DNA from: CAXQZM01 sp965229645
GTDB taxonomy: Bacteria; Pseudomonadota; Alphaproteobacteria; UBA7985
Reading direction: 5' to 3'
Assembly (NCBI GenBank): GCA_965229645.1
Contig: OZ245893.1
Coordinates: 868,001-932,000, forward strand
Length of the DNA stretch: 64,000 bases
Part shown: positions 44,978 to 53,807 of the stretch, piece after piece
Layout: the number at the start of each line of letters is the position of its first letter
Numbering within the stretch: the first letter of the stretch is position 1
The notes under the pieces: generated by a model
What the model was told of the DNA's origin: nothing
The model's database searches: none
What the model saw: the letters and a program-made list of their open reading frames with translations, nothing else
Translations under genes and position numbers: made by a program

Positions 44978-46551
44978 GGGAACCGCAAGTAGGTGGCGTG
45001 TTGCACTTGCGGCAAGGCCGCGATTCCCGCCAGGGCCGCCTCGGTCGGGGCGGCGTCGATGGAGACCAGCGCCACCGCGTCGCCTGCTTGTTGCTGGCGG
45101 CCGAGGTGGAACTGGGCGATGTTGATCTGATTGGCGGCCAGCGCGTTGCCCATGGCCCCTACGACCCCAGGCGCGTCTTGGTGGGCGATGTAGATCATAT
45201 GGGGGTTGAATTCCGATTCCAACTTGATGCCTTTGACGTCCGTTAGGCGTGGATGATCGCCAAACAAGGTGCCCTTGACATGACGATCCTTGGCCGCCGT
45301 CACCACCCGCACCCCAACCTGGCTGGCGTATCCCTTGGACCCTAGGGTTTTGGTGACCGAGACTTTGATGCCGCGATCAGCGGCGAGCGCCAGGGCATTC
45401 ACCCGGTTGACGGTCGTCAACTGCCGCCGCAACAGCGCTGCCAAAATGCACTGCTGCAGGGGGTCGGTGTTCTGCTCGCGCACTTCGCCCTCGAAACTGA
45501 TTTCGATCGACTTGATTTCGTCCTGCGTCAGTTGCCCAGCAAATTCCCCGAGGTTCTCGGCCAGTTTTAAGTAGGGACCCAGCTGGGTCGCCTCCGCAGC
45601 GGTCAGCGACGGAGCATTGAGGGCGTTGGTGATGGCCCCGTCCACCAAAAAATCGGCCATCTGCTCGGCAATTTGCACCGCGACCTTTTCTTGTGCCTCC
45701 GTCGTCGATGCCCCAAGATGCGGGGTGCAAATCACTTGCGGCATGCCGAACAGAGGATTTTCCTTGGCAGGTTCGACCGCGAACACGTCGAGAGCCGCCC
45801 CCGCAATGTGGCCCGTTTCGATGGCCGCCTTCAACGCCAATTCATCGACCAGTCCACCGCGCGCGCAGTTGATGACCATGGCCCCCTGCTTCATTTTGTT
45901 GAGGGCCGTCGCATTGATGATATTGGCCGTGTCAGGGGTTTTGGGCACGTGCAGTGTCACAATGTCCGCTTGGGTCAACAAGGCCTCCAAGTCGACTTTC
46001 TTCACGTGCAGATCCTTGGCCCGTTCCGCGGTCAAAAACGGGTCGTAGGCCATGACCTTCAGCCCGATGCCCAGGGCTTTTTTGGCGACGATGGACCCGA
46101 TGTTTCCCGCCCCGATCAGGCCTAAGGTCTTGCCGTTGAGTTCGCTGCCCATAAACCTGGACTTTTCCCACTTGCCCGCGTGGGTTGAGGCGCTGGCCTG
46201 GGGAATATGACGGGCCAGGGCGAACATGAGGGCCAGGGCGTGTTCTGCCGTGGTCATGGCGTTGCCAAAGGGGGTGTTCATGACCAAAACCCCAGCGTTC
46301 GTGGCCGCCATCAAGTCGATATTGTCGATGCCGATGCCCGCGCGCCCCACGACCCGCAGCTTGCGCGCCTTGGCCAACAAGGCAGGGGTTACCTTGGTGG
46401 CGGAGCGAACGGCGAGACCGTCGAAGGCGTCGATCATGTCCTCGAGTTCGGCGACGGAAAGCTTGGAAACCACTGTGGGTTCCACGCCGCGCTGCTTAAA
46501 GGTCGCGACCGCTTGGCTGCTCAGAGAATCAGAAATCAGAACTTTAGGCAT
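44974..46551 (-). CDS. serA: D-3-phosphoglycerate dehydrogenase
   Basis: The product performs the first step of serine synthesis, oxidising 3-phosphoglycerate with NAD+. The protein has 525 residues, the long type. The NAD site is GLIGAGNIGSIVAKKALG, with catalytic Arg and Glu regions in NCARGG and ASTTEAQ preceded by HLGAS. An intervening domain follows, then a C-terminal ACT domain (HQDAPGVVGAMGNALA), the usual place of serine feedback. It overlaps serC by 8 bases and serB by 4 bases, so the three proteins are probably made in fixed ratio. Confidence 0.96.
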   Translation of the reverse strand: MPKVLISDSLSSQAVATFKQRGVEPTVVSKLSVAELEDMIDAFDGLAVRSATKVTPALLAKARKLRVVGRAGIGIDNIDLMAATNAGVLVMNTPFGNAMTTAEHALALMFALARHIPQASASTHAGKWEKSRFMGSELNGKTLGLIGAGNIGSIVAKKALGIGLKVMAYDPFLTAERAKDLHVKKVDLEALLTQADIVTLHVPKTPDTANIINATALNKMKQGAMVINCARGGLVDELALKAAIETGHIAGAALDVFAVEPAKENPLFGMPQVICTPHLGASTTEAQEKVAVQIAEQMADFLVDGAITNALNAPSLTAAEATQLGPYLKLAENLGEFAGQLTQDEIKSIEISFEGEVREQNTDPLQQCILAALLRRQLTTVNRVNALALAADRGIKVSVTKTLGSKGYASQVGVRVVTAAKDRHVKGTLFGDHPRLTDVKGIKLESEFNPHMIYIAHQDAPGVVGAMGNALAANQINIAQFHLGRQQQAGDAVALVSIDAAPTEAALAGIAALPQVQHATYLRFP

Positions 46552-47785
46552 GGTCGCCCTCCTGTTTATCGAGTTGCCGGTCCAACGCCCAGTCGAGCCA
46601 GGGCATGAGGGCCTTAAGGTCCGCGGCCTCTACCGTTGGCCCGCCCCACAGCCGAAGTCCGGCGGGTGCATCGCGGTAGGAACCGATGTCGTAAGCGATG
46701 CCCAGGCGCGCCAATTCGGCTTGCATCTGCTTGAGCGCCTGCGCCTGCGCCAAAGCGTCCAGGGCCAGGAACCGAGGGTCCACGCAGCGCAAGCACAAGG
46801 CTGTCTTTGATCGAACGGCAGGATCATCGGCCAAAAAGGCCCACCTAGAGGACGCCTCGACATGGGTACGAACCGCGCCGTAGTTGGCCTCGGTTCTTTC
46901 CAGAAGCGCGCGCAATCCGCCCAGATCCTGCGCCCATTTGAGACAGAGCAACTGGTCGGCGACCGCCAGCATCGACGGGGTGTTGATGGTTGCCCCCGCG
47001 AACAGGCCCTGATTGATCTTGCCGTTTTTGGCCAGCGTGAAAATTTTGGGGAGGCCCCGCGGTGCCGGCGGGCCCTCCAACCGCGCCTGCGCGCGGGGCG
47101 AGAGCGCGATCATGCCATGTCCCGCTTCACCGCCCAAGGATTTCTGCCAGGACCACGTCACAACGTCCAACTTGTCGTAGGGCAAGTCGAGCGCAAAGGC
47201 CGCCGACGTTGCATCGCAGATGACGAGGCCTCGACGATCAAGAGGAATAAAATCGCCGTTGGGCAAGCAAGTTCCAGCGGTGGTCCCGTTCCAAGTCACA
47301 ACCAGGTCCCGATCAAAATCGAGGTCCGAGAGATCTGGTAGGGCGCCATACGCGGCCTCAAAAACACGCACATTCTGAAGCGCCAAAGGGCCTTGCGCGT
47401 CCTTTGCCCAGCCCGAAGAAAAAGAGTCAAAGGCCAAAACATCGGCCCCGCGCGCGTCATCGAGGAAATTCCAGAGCGCAAGTTCTACCGCCCCCGTATC
47501 GGACCCTGGCACTAGCGCGCATAGCCAGTCGTCGGGCAAACCCAAGAGCGCTTTGGAGGTGTCGATCACTTGGCGCAACTGTGCCTTGCAGACACCGCTG
47601 CGATGCGAGCGTCCTGGTACGTAAGTCGCCTGCAATTCACGCCAGGACCAGCCAGGCGGTTTGGCCGTCGGCCCCGTCGAAAAATTCGGATTGGAAGGTC
47701 GGGATTCGGGCGCTGGCTGCAAAGCCAAGGCACCCAAACGCTCAGGCGAACGGGCGACCGCCGCCTTTGTCGTGGTATCAGTCAT
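46544..47785 (-). CDS. serC: phosphoserine aminotransferase
   Basis: The product performs the second step of serine synthesis (3-phosphohydroxypyruvate plus glutamate to phosphoserine), and may also serve pyridoxal phosphate synthesis. The protein has 413 residues, of the class V aminotransferase fold, with the PLP lysine in TWSWQKSLGGEAGHG (Lys215). The substrate loop VPGSDTGAVE lies earlier. First gene of serC-serA-serB. The 88-base spacer to the upstream histidine kinase contains a TTGGGG/CCCCAA stem on the minus strand that may end the kinase transcript. Confidence 0.95.
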   Translation of the reverse strand: MTDTTTKAAVARSPERLGALALQPAPESRPSNPNFSTGPTAKPPGWSWRELQATYVPGRSHRSGVCKAQLRQVIDTSKALLGLPDDWLCALVPGSDTGAVELALWNFLDDARGADVLAFDSFSSGWAKDAQGPLALQNVRVFEAAYGALPDLSDLDFDRDLVVTWNGTTAGTCLPNGDFIPLDRRGLVICDATSAAFALDLPYDKLDVVTWSWQKSLGGEAGHGMIALSPRAQARLEGPPAPRGLPKIFTLAKNGKINQGLFAGATINTPSMLAVADQLLCLKWAQDLGGLRALLERTEANYGAVRTHVEASSRWAFLADDPAVRSKTALCLRCVDPRFLALDALAQAQALKQMQAELARLGIAYDIGSYRDAPAGLRLWGGPTVEAADLKALMPWLDWALDRQLDKQEGDHA

Positions 47786-47873
47786 GTCAAACCTCTAGTT
47801 TGTGAGTCCGTTGTTGGACCAGGCCTGAACAGTTTAACCTGAAGGGTTTGGGGCCGTCAAGCAGACCCCAACT

Positions 47874-49139
47874 TTATTTTGACAAAGGCAAGCTCACCAC
47901 GGCCCGTAGGCCCCCAGACGGCGCGGCGTCCAACCTCAAAACACCCTTGTGTTGACCGATGAGGGTCTTGGCCAAGGCCAGCCCCAGCCCCGTGCCGCCC
48001 GTCGTTCGATTGCGCGACGTCTCGAGCCGAACAAAGGGCTTTAAGACCTCCTGCCGCTTATCTTTTGGAATGCCAGGCCCCTCATCCTCGACCAAAATAA
48101 CATAGGAATCGCCCTGTCGCGCCGCGCTGATGTAGGCACGCCCGCCATAGCGAACCGCGTTTTCAATCAAGTTTTGCAGCGCGCGGCTGAGCGAGGTTTT
48201 GCCGATTCGCACCTGGGCGTCTTTAATCGAACGAACCTCAACGGGTTGATGAGCCTCAAAAAATCCCTGGATCAGTTGCGTCAAGAACGGCTGCATTGCG
48301 ACCTCTTCCAAAAGATCTTGGCGCTGATCTGCGGCTCCCAGCTCCAGCGATTGATTGACGACGGCTGTCATCTCTTTCAGATCCTGTAAAGTCCGTGCCT
48401 TCAAGTCCTCATTGGTCCAAAGTTCAGCGCGGAGACTTAAGCGCGTAATGTAGGTCCGAAGATCGTGGCCAATTCCCGCGATCATTTGGGTGCGGTCGGC
48501 CAGTTGTTCCTGCAGGGCGACCTGCATGCGGTTGACGGCATCGACCGCCTGTTGCAGGTCGGGGCTGGACTGGGGTTTCATCGGCGGCGCATGCAAATCC
48601 TTGGAAAGCCGCTCAGCGGCCAAGGCAAATTGCTGCACAGGATGCAGCGCAGCCCGCGCGCGCAGCAGCACCGCAACCAGAACGATGAAGAAAATGGCGG
48701 TGATGAGGCCCAGTTGACCAAAAAAGGCATAGGAGTCGTCGAGCGCTTGGCGATGACTGATGACGACGTAGGGCCCCTCGTTCATTACAATCACGGACCT
48801 TTGGGTGTTGAGGCCGAGCCATTCATCGAGCCAAGAGATGCCGTCGGGCGCAGGAATTTCGTTAACGAACTCAATTTGCGCGGCGGGGTAGTTGACAAGC
48901 TCGGCAAGGGTGCGCGTTTCGGCTTGATCCATGCGGGACAAGAGACCAACTAGGTTGATCAAGTCATCCGCCTCCAAAGTTCGGGTATTTTCGCGGACTT
49001 CGCGGTTTCGTTCTAAGGCAAAATAGGCGACGAGGCCGATTTGGAGGATAAAGGCGAAGAGGATAGAAAACAGCAGCCCGTGCACGCGCTGCGAGGGCAC
49101 CATCGCGCGAAGACGCGGCCAAGGATTCCAAAATCTCAT
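47874..49139 (-). CDS. sensor histidine kinase (EnvZ-like)
   Basis: This 421-residue membrane kinase has one helix near residues 20-41, a periplasmic loop of about 95 residues and a second helix near 144-160. A HAMP-like linker follows, then the phosphoacceptor H-box GIGHDLRTY (His225). The ATPase domain has LIENAVRYGG (N box), VEDEGPGIP (G1) and GGTGLGLALAK (G2). ATG at 49139 fits the membrane topology; the longer frame to 49400 covers a hexanucleotide repeat and is rejected. Partner of the OmpR-type regulator directly upstream on the same strand. The stimulus is unknown. Confidence 0.92.
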   Translation of the reverse strand: MRFWNPWPRLRAMVPSQRVHGLLFSILFAFILQIGLVAYFALERNREVRENTRTLEADDLINLVGLLSRMDQAETRTLAELVNYPAAQIEFVNEIPAPDGISWLDEWLGLNTQRSVIVMNEGPYVVISHRQALDDSYAFFGQLGLITAIFFIVLVAVLLRARAALHPVQQFALAAERLSKDLHAPPMKPQSSPDLQQAVDAVNRMQVALQEQLADRTQMIAGIGHDLRTYITRLSLRAELWTNEDLKARTLQDLKEMTAVVNQSLELGAADQRQDLLEEVAMQPFLTQLIQGFFEAHQPVEVRSIKDAQVRIGKTSLSRALQNLIENAVRYGGRAYISAARQGDSYVILVEDEGPGIPKDKRQEVLKPFVRLETSRNRTTGGTGLGLALAKTLIGQHKGVLRLDAAPSGGLRAVVSLPLSK

Positions 49140-49284
49140 CCGATCATTGCGCTGGGGAGCCTGCGGCCTGCATACCCACGTACCAAAATTGATCCCCTGA
49201 GCGGATTCCAAGTCGACTGAAACAATCGACCCCAAGGAATATCTGCGCCAACAAAGGGTTTTACGCCATTCAGCCGATTCGTTA

Positions 49285-49320
49285 CCAATGCCAATGCCAA
49301 TGCCAATGCCAATGCCAATG
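49285..49320. repeat. six tandem CCAATG hexamers
   Basis: Six exact CCAATG units lie just downstream (on the minus strand) of the OmpR-type stop codon at 49324 and about 145 bases before the kinase start. Such tracts can change length by slippage. Here it is non-coding, so a change would alter spacing in the response regulator-kinase mRNA. Confidence 0.9.
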
Positions 49321-49323
49321 GCT

Positions 49324-50109
49324 TTAGGGCCCTGAGGCGTTCGCCAAATGCGCCTGCTCCGATTCGCTCGACCCCTCATTAACCGCTGGCTTGGTCTCAA
49401 GGCGAACCTGCGCGGTCAACATGTACCCTTCGCTGCGAATCGTCTTGATTAACGTCGGGGCCCTTGGATCCTTCTCGATCTTTTTGCGCAAACGGCTAAT
49501 CTGAATATCGATGGATCGGTCGAATGCGTGCAAATTCCGATCCTTGGTCTCACGAACCAGGGCCTCCCGCGACAGCACTGTCCCTGGCGCTTGCACGAAA
49601 ATTTTCAACAGGTCGAACTCTCCCGACGTCAGTTCTCGCACCTTGCCGTCGACGTCGCAAAGTTCGCGCCGTACCAGATTCACGTACCAGCGGTCGAAGA
49701 CCAGGACTTCCGTGCTGGTGATCTTTTCGGTCTCTTCCATGGTTCCGCGTCGCAAAACGGCGCGAATGCGGGCCACGAGCTCGCGCGTGTTGAAGGGCTT
49801 GGTAACATAGTCGTCCGCGCCCATTTCCAGGCCAAGGATACGATCGATGTCCTCCCCTTTGGCGGTCAACATGATGATCGGCGTGTCGCTGGTGGCCCGC
49901 AATCGCCGTGTGGCGCTAATCCCGTCTTCGCCAGGCATCATGAGATCCATGATGATCAAATCGAACGATCGCATCGACAACTTTTGCATCATGACGCTCG
50001 CGTCTGGGGCCGAATCGACCTCGTACCCCTCCATCTCGAGCGATTGGGCCAGCAGGTTGCGGATCTCATTGTCATCATCTACGACGAGCAAGCTGATGCG
50101 TTTGGTCAT
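49324..50109 (-). CDS. OmpR-family response regulator
   Basis: This 261-residue two-domain regulator has a receiver with the acidic pocket VVDDDNE, the phosphorylated Asp55 in IIMDLMMPGEDG and the conserved Lys in YVTKPF. The winged-helix DNA-binding domain follows, with LTSGEFDLLK and RSIDIQISRLRKKIE. ATG at 50109 is preferred to the longer frame to 50175, which reads into element F. It is encoded upstream of its kinase on the same strand. Element F ends 18 bases before the start codon, so its promoter must be inside or beyond that element. Confidence 0.94.
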   Translation of the reverse strand: MTKRISLLVVDDDNEIRNLLAQSLEMEGYEVDSAPDASVMMQKLSMRSFDLIIMDLMMPGEDGISATRRLRATSDTPIIMLTAKGEDIDRILGLEMGADDYVTKPFNTRELVARIRAVLRRGTMEETEKITSTEVLVFDRWYVNLVRRELCDVDGKVRELTSGEFDLLKIFVQAPGTVLSREALVRETKDRNLHAFDRSIDIQISRLRKKIEKDPRAPTLIKTIRSEGYMLTAQVRLETKPAVNEGSSESEQAHLANASGP

Positions 50110-50126
50110 ATTGAGTCTCTCTCTAG

Positions 50127-50320
50127 TACCAACTGTCACAAAAATTGACATTCTTATGACCGTTTTGTGTCTCACGGCAGAAACGCTTTGCGTTTCACCT
50201 CCAAGGGGCCTTCGCTCATGCCCCGAGGCGCATTCTTAGCGATTCTGGGGCCGCTGCGGGGGCCGCAGCCGCTGCCCTAAAGCCAGCGGGCATAGGAGTC
50301 ATCCTCAATCGTCGCTGGTA
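50127..50320 (-). mobile_element. MITE-like structured element, copy F (degenerate)
   Basis: Minus orientation, 194 bases, with TAG on both sides. The ends TACCAAC and GCTGGTA are kept, but the internal stems have many changes (last stem reduced to GTCA/TGAC), so it is an old copy. It lies immediately upstream of the OmpR-type gene. The remaining bases to 50522 hold nothing that I recognise. Confidence 0.8.
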
Positions 50321-50522
50321 TAGATGCCAATTGGACTGCTTTTTGGGTAGGCTATTGCCGCGTTTCTATAACTTTAACCTTGAACCAATCGTTGCGAAAA
50401 CTCAAGACTTTGTTAGACATACCAACGTTTTAGGCCCGTTTCAGGCAACTCTGATACGTTTCGTTTCGAAAAGCCAAAAAACGTACCTTGACAACTGTAA
50501 CTCTCAAGGTATTATTGGGGTT

Positions 50523-50798
50523 ATGCGTTCTTTACTACTCACTCCCCTTGTTTCCCTGGCACTCCTCGTGTCTGGCCCCGCGTCTGCCCAGTCGGCGATG
50601 GCGGGAATAACGCACTCCTTGAGCGTTGTTCGATTTGCCTTGCATCTCGAAACGCGACTGGGACCAGTCGATTGTGAATTGGCTGGAAGCGGTAGCCAGC
50701 AAGAGATCTTGGATTGTCGCAATGAATACGGGCAAGTCCTGACCGACGACCAGTTGGCAGGAATCGGCCTGATCAAGCGCGTCGATCAGGATCGCTAA
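50523..50798 (+). CDS. small exported protein, unknown function
   Basis: This gene encodes 91 residues: a signal peptide (1-22, ending GPASAQ), then about 68 residues with two cysteines (PVDCELAG and ILDCRNE) that could form a disulfide. A GGGG lies close before the ATG. No family is recognised. It is 78 bases upstream of the gamma-glutamyltransferase gene on the same strand and has no clear link to it. Confidence 0.6.
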   Translation: MRSLLLTPLVSLALLVSGPASAQSAMAGITHSLSVVRFALHLETRLGPVDCELAGSGSQQEILDCRNEYGQVLTDDQLAGIGLIKRVDQDR

Positions 50799-50876
50799 TC
50801 AAATTGATTGCCATGCTTCGGCGTGGCCCGTCATTTTGAGTTGCGATCTACTTCCCCCTAATACCTTTTAGGGGGT

Positions 50877-52475
50877 ATGCGCCAGGATTTCCAGAAACTT
50901 CAGCGATCGCATGTGATCGCTGGAGAGGCGATGCTTTGTGCATCGCACCCCGTTGCGTCTGCCGCAGGCCTTCGGTCCTTGTCGAAGGGTGGAAATGCCT
51001 TCGATGCGGCCCTAACGGCGGTCATCGTGCAGGGCGTCGTCGACCCCGCCATGACGGGCCTTGGTGGGGATTGCTTTTGCCTCATTGCCAAAGACATCCA
51101 ATCCGTCCGTGCGTTCAACGGATCGGGGTCAAGTGCCCGTGGGGCTTGCCTTTCGGACATTGAGGGGCCGTCGATTGGCTCGCGAGACGCTGCGGCGCTC
51201 ACGATTCCAGGTGCTGTCGATGCTTGGGCTCAGCTCCATCGACGTTTCGGTGCCTTGCCCTGGGCCAGCCTTTTCACAGATGCCATTGCTTACGCCGATC
51301 AGGGATTCGCAGTCCATGAGCGAGTCGCGCACGATTGGGCCCTCGCAGCGCCTGATTTGCGGATGAGCGCCACCGCGAGTCGGGTCTACTTGCACGACGA
51401 TGGGTCGAGTCCCGAACCTGGCACCCGATGGCGCTTGCCCGAGTTGGCCCAAACACTGAAAACCCTGGCCGAACAAGGATCTGATGCCTTTTACAAGGGC
51501 GAGTTAGCAGCAGCCATGCTTGCCCATTGTCGTGCCTTGGGCGGCAAGCACAGCGCGCAGGATTTCGCCGCGCACCAGGGCGATTGGGTCCAACCGATCA
51601 GCGTTCCCTACGGGCACTTGGAAATTTTTGAGTGCCCGCCCAACGGTCAAGGTTTGGTGGCTTTGCTGGCTTTTGCGATTTTGGATCAGGCGAAGACTCG
51701 GGGGTTGCTGACAGCTTCGCAGCCCTTTGATCCCGATCGAGTCGAATGGCAACTTCGCGCGGTGAGCGTTGGCTACGAAGTACGCGACGCCGCCATTGCC
51801 GATCCCGAGTCGTCCAAAGGGCTTGCAGAAGCGAGTCTCCACATCGACCATGTAACCAAGCTGGTCGATCAGGTCGCGGCGCAGATCAAGGCGCACACGC
51901 CGCTTTATGCGGCCCCCTACACGCCCCCGCATCGCGACACGGTCTATGTCGCCGCCCGCGATGCCAGCGGACTGAGCGTCTCCCTGATCAACTCCCTCTT
52001 CAACGCCTTTGGGTCAACGCATGTTGTGCCAGGAACGGGCATTTTGTTGCACTCGCGCGGTCAGTCTTTTTCCGCCGACCCAACCCATCCCAACGCTTAC
52101 GGCCCCGCCAAGCGTCCCATGCATACCATCATTCCCGCCCTCGCCCTCCGCAACGACCGCGTCGATACGGTATTCGGCGTCATGGGCGCGCACTATCAGC
52201 CCCAGGGGCAAGTGCATGTCATGACCGCCATGCAAGATTGCGGCCTCAGCCCGCAAGCCGCCCAAGACTTGCCGCGCTGGTTTGCCAATCCCGAGGGATT
52301 CGTCGAGGTCGAGGCCACGGTACCCCAGGACCTTGTTCGCGAACTCGAAGCCCGCCTCGGCCTCGTCAAAGTCACCCACGAGCCCCTAGGCGGCAGCCAG
52401 GTGATCCAGGTCCGCGATGGGTTCATGATCGGCGGCACCGACCCGCGCAAGGACGGATTGGCCTTGGGATTTTAG
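50877..52475 (+). CDS. gamma-glutamyltransferase family protein
   Basis: This 532-residue Ntn-hydrolase proenzyme hydrolyses or transfers gamma-glutamyl groups, for example from glutathione. The early motif ASHPVASAAG and the GLGGDCFCLI region are typical. The catalytic Thr that becomes the N terminus of the small subunit after self-cleavage is probably Thr355 in HRDTVYVAARD. No signal peptide is seen, unlike in the periplasmic E. coli enzyme, so this may be the cytoplasmic, acylase-like branch. ATG at 50877 follows AGGGGG closely. It is followed after 3 bases by a transporter gene, so the two are co-transcribed. Confidence 0.88.
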   Translation: MRQDFQKLQRSHVIAGEAMLCASHPVASAAGLRSLSKGGNAFDAALTAVIVQGVVDPAMTGLGGDCFCLIAKDIQSVRAFNGSGSSARGACLSDIEGPSIGSRDAAALTIPGAVDAWAQLHRRFGALPWASLFTDAIAYADQGFAVHERVAHDWALAAPDLRMSATASRVYLHDDGSSPEPGTRWRLPELAQTLKTLAEQGSDAFYKGELAAAMLAHCRALGGKHSAQDFAAHQGDWVQPISVPYGHLEIFECPPNGQGLVALLAFAILDQAKTRGLLTASQPFDPDRVEWQLRAVSVGYEVRDAAIADPESSKGLAEASLHIDHVTKLVDQVAAQIKAHTPLYAAPYTPPHRDTVYVAARDASGLSVSLINSLFNAFGSTHVVPGTGILLHSRGQSFSADPTHPNAYGPAKRPMHTIIPALALRNDRVDTVFGVMGAHYQPQGQVHVMTAMQDCGLSPQAAQDLPRWFANPEGFVEVEATVPQDLVRELEARLGLVKVTHEPLGGSQVIQVRDGFMIGGTDPRKDGLALGF

Positions 52476-52478
52476 GGC

Positions 52479-53798
52479 ATGTCCCTGTCGGCCCGCACCT
52501 ACCTTGGCTTTGCCGCACCAGGGTTCTTCATGGCTTTGACGGCGATCCCCACCTACATCACCTTGCAGAAATTCTACGTGGACCACGTCGGCCTGGCCGC
52601 GGGCAGCGTGGGTTTGGTGCTGGGCGCGTCGCGGGTTTTGGACGCGCTAACCGACCCCCTGATCGGTTGGATCTCGGACCAAACACGCAGCCCCTTGGGA
52701 CGTCGCAAGCCCTACCTTATTTTGGGTGGCCTGCTTTGCGGCCTCAGCCTCTGGCCCTTGTTGCAGCCTGCTGGCGACGTTGGCGCTCTCTACCTCTTCA
52801 CGTGGATCTCGATCTTCTACTTGGGCGCAGCGCTGATCCAAGTGCCCTATACCGCCTGGACGGCGGACCTGACCAAGGACTATGCGGCGCGCACGCGCCT
52901 GGCAGGTTTTGGGCAGCTGGCCCTGCTTGCGGGCACCCTCGTTGCCTTGGGCGCGCCCCAATTTGCCGATACCGCGGAGCGGGAACTACGGGTCCTTGCC
53001 GTCCTTGCCTTGGTTGCGATCCCCCTCACCCTCGCCCCTGCTATTTTTTTGGTGCAGGAATGCGCGCAAGGACCCCTGGCCCCCGGTCTGTCCCATCGCG
53101 GTGCGCCCTTTGATGCCTTGCGACTGCCCTTTGCAGACTCTCGCATCCGCCGATTCGCCTTGGCGTACGCACTCAACGCCCTTGGCAACACCCTGCCCTT
53201 AACCTTGACCCTGTTCTACTTCGCCCACGTCCTACAGATCGACCCTGGCGCGCCTTTGCTGCTGTACTTTTTGGCCGCCATGGCCTGCATCCCCTTGTGG
53301 ACCTACGTAGGCAATCGACTCGGGCGCGGGCGCGCCTGGCAAGGCGCCATCTTAATCTCGACGCTAGCCCAAGTCCCGGCCCTGTTCTTAGGGCCTGAAA
53401 CATGGCCCCTGTTCTTTGCCTCCGCCCTTGTCACAGGGGCGTGCCTGGGGGCCGAGTTCACTTTGCCCCAAGCCATGCAAGCCGACCTCGCCGACGAAGA
53501 CAGGCAGCGCACAGGCAAGGATCGCGCGGCGACCCACTATGCGCTCTGGTCCGTCACCATCAACCTGGCAACGGCCCTCGGCGCTGGTTTGGCCCTCACC
53601 TTCATTGACGCCGCTGGATTTCAGGCGGGATTGGCCGCGCATGCGCAGGTCCCTAGCGCCACCGCAGCCATCGCCCTTGGCTACGCTGTCTTGCCCGCGC
53701 TCTTCAAGTTGCCCGCGCTTGCGCTAGTACAAGGGTTTGAGCGGAATACCAGCGGCCTTAGCGCCGAGACGCTTGCCCTTTATCGGGGGCACTCCTAG
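52479..53798 (+). CDS. MFS transporter of the GPH (sugar:cation symporter) type
   Basis: This 439-residue protein has about twelve membrane helices. The segment DALTDPLIGWISDQT followed by GRRKPY is the characteristic loop of the glycoside-pentoside-hexuronide cation symporter family. The substrate is not known. It begins 3 bases after the gamma-glutamyltransferase stop, which points to uptake of a compound used by that enzyme or simple co-expression. Near the C terminus (53744-53754) the DNA reads AATACCAGCGG, matching an end of the dispersed element, probably by chance. Confidence 0.87.
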   Translation: MSLSARTYLGFAAPGFFMALTAIPTYITLQKFYVDHVGLAAGSVGLVLGASRVLDALTDPLIGWISDQTRSPLGRRKPYLILGGLLCGLSLWPLLQPAGDVGALYLFTWISIFYLGAALIQVPYTAWTADLTKDYAARTRLAGFGQLALLAGTLVALGAPQFADTAERELRVLAVLALVAIPLTLAPAIFLVQECAQGPLAPGLSHRGAPFDALRLPFADSRIRRFALAYALNALGNTLPLTLTLFYFAHVLQIDPGAPLLLYFLAAMACIPLWTYVGNRLGRGRAWQGAILISTLAQVPALFLGPETWPLFFASALVTGACLGAEFTLPQAMQADLADEDRQRTGKDRAATHYALWSVTINLATALGAGLALTFIDAAGFQAGLAAHAQVPSATAAIALGYAVLPALFKLPALALVQGFERNTSGLSAETLALYRGHS

Positions 53799-53807
53799 GC
53801 GTCCCCT

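Noticed and set aside
47786..47873. Serine-responsive leader before serC
   Set aside because: The 88-base spacer has only one stem near the kinase stop and no leader peptide or known riboswitch pattern.
53744..53754. Element end inside the GPH transporter gene (AATACCAGCGG)
   Set aside because: Only about ten matching bases in continuous coding sequence with no second end. Chance is adequate.
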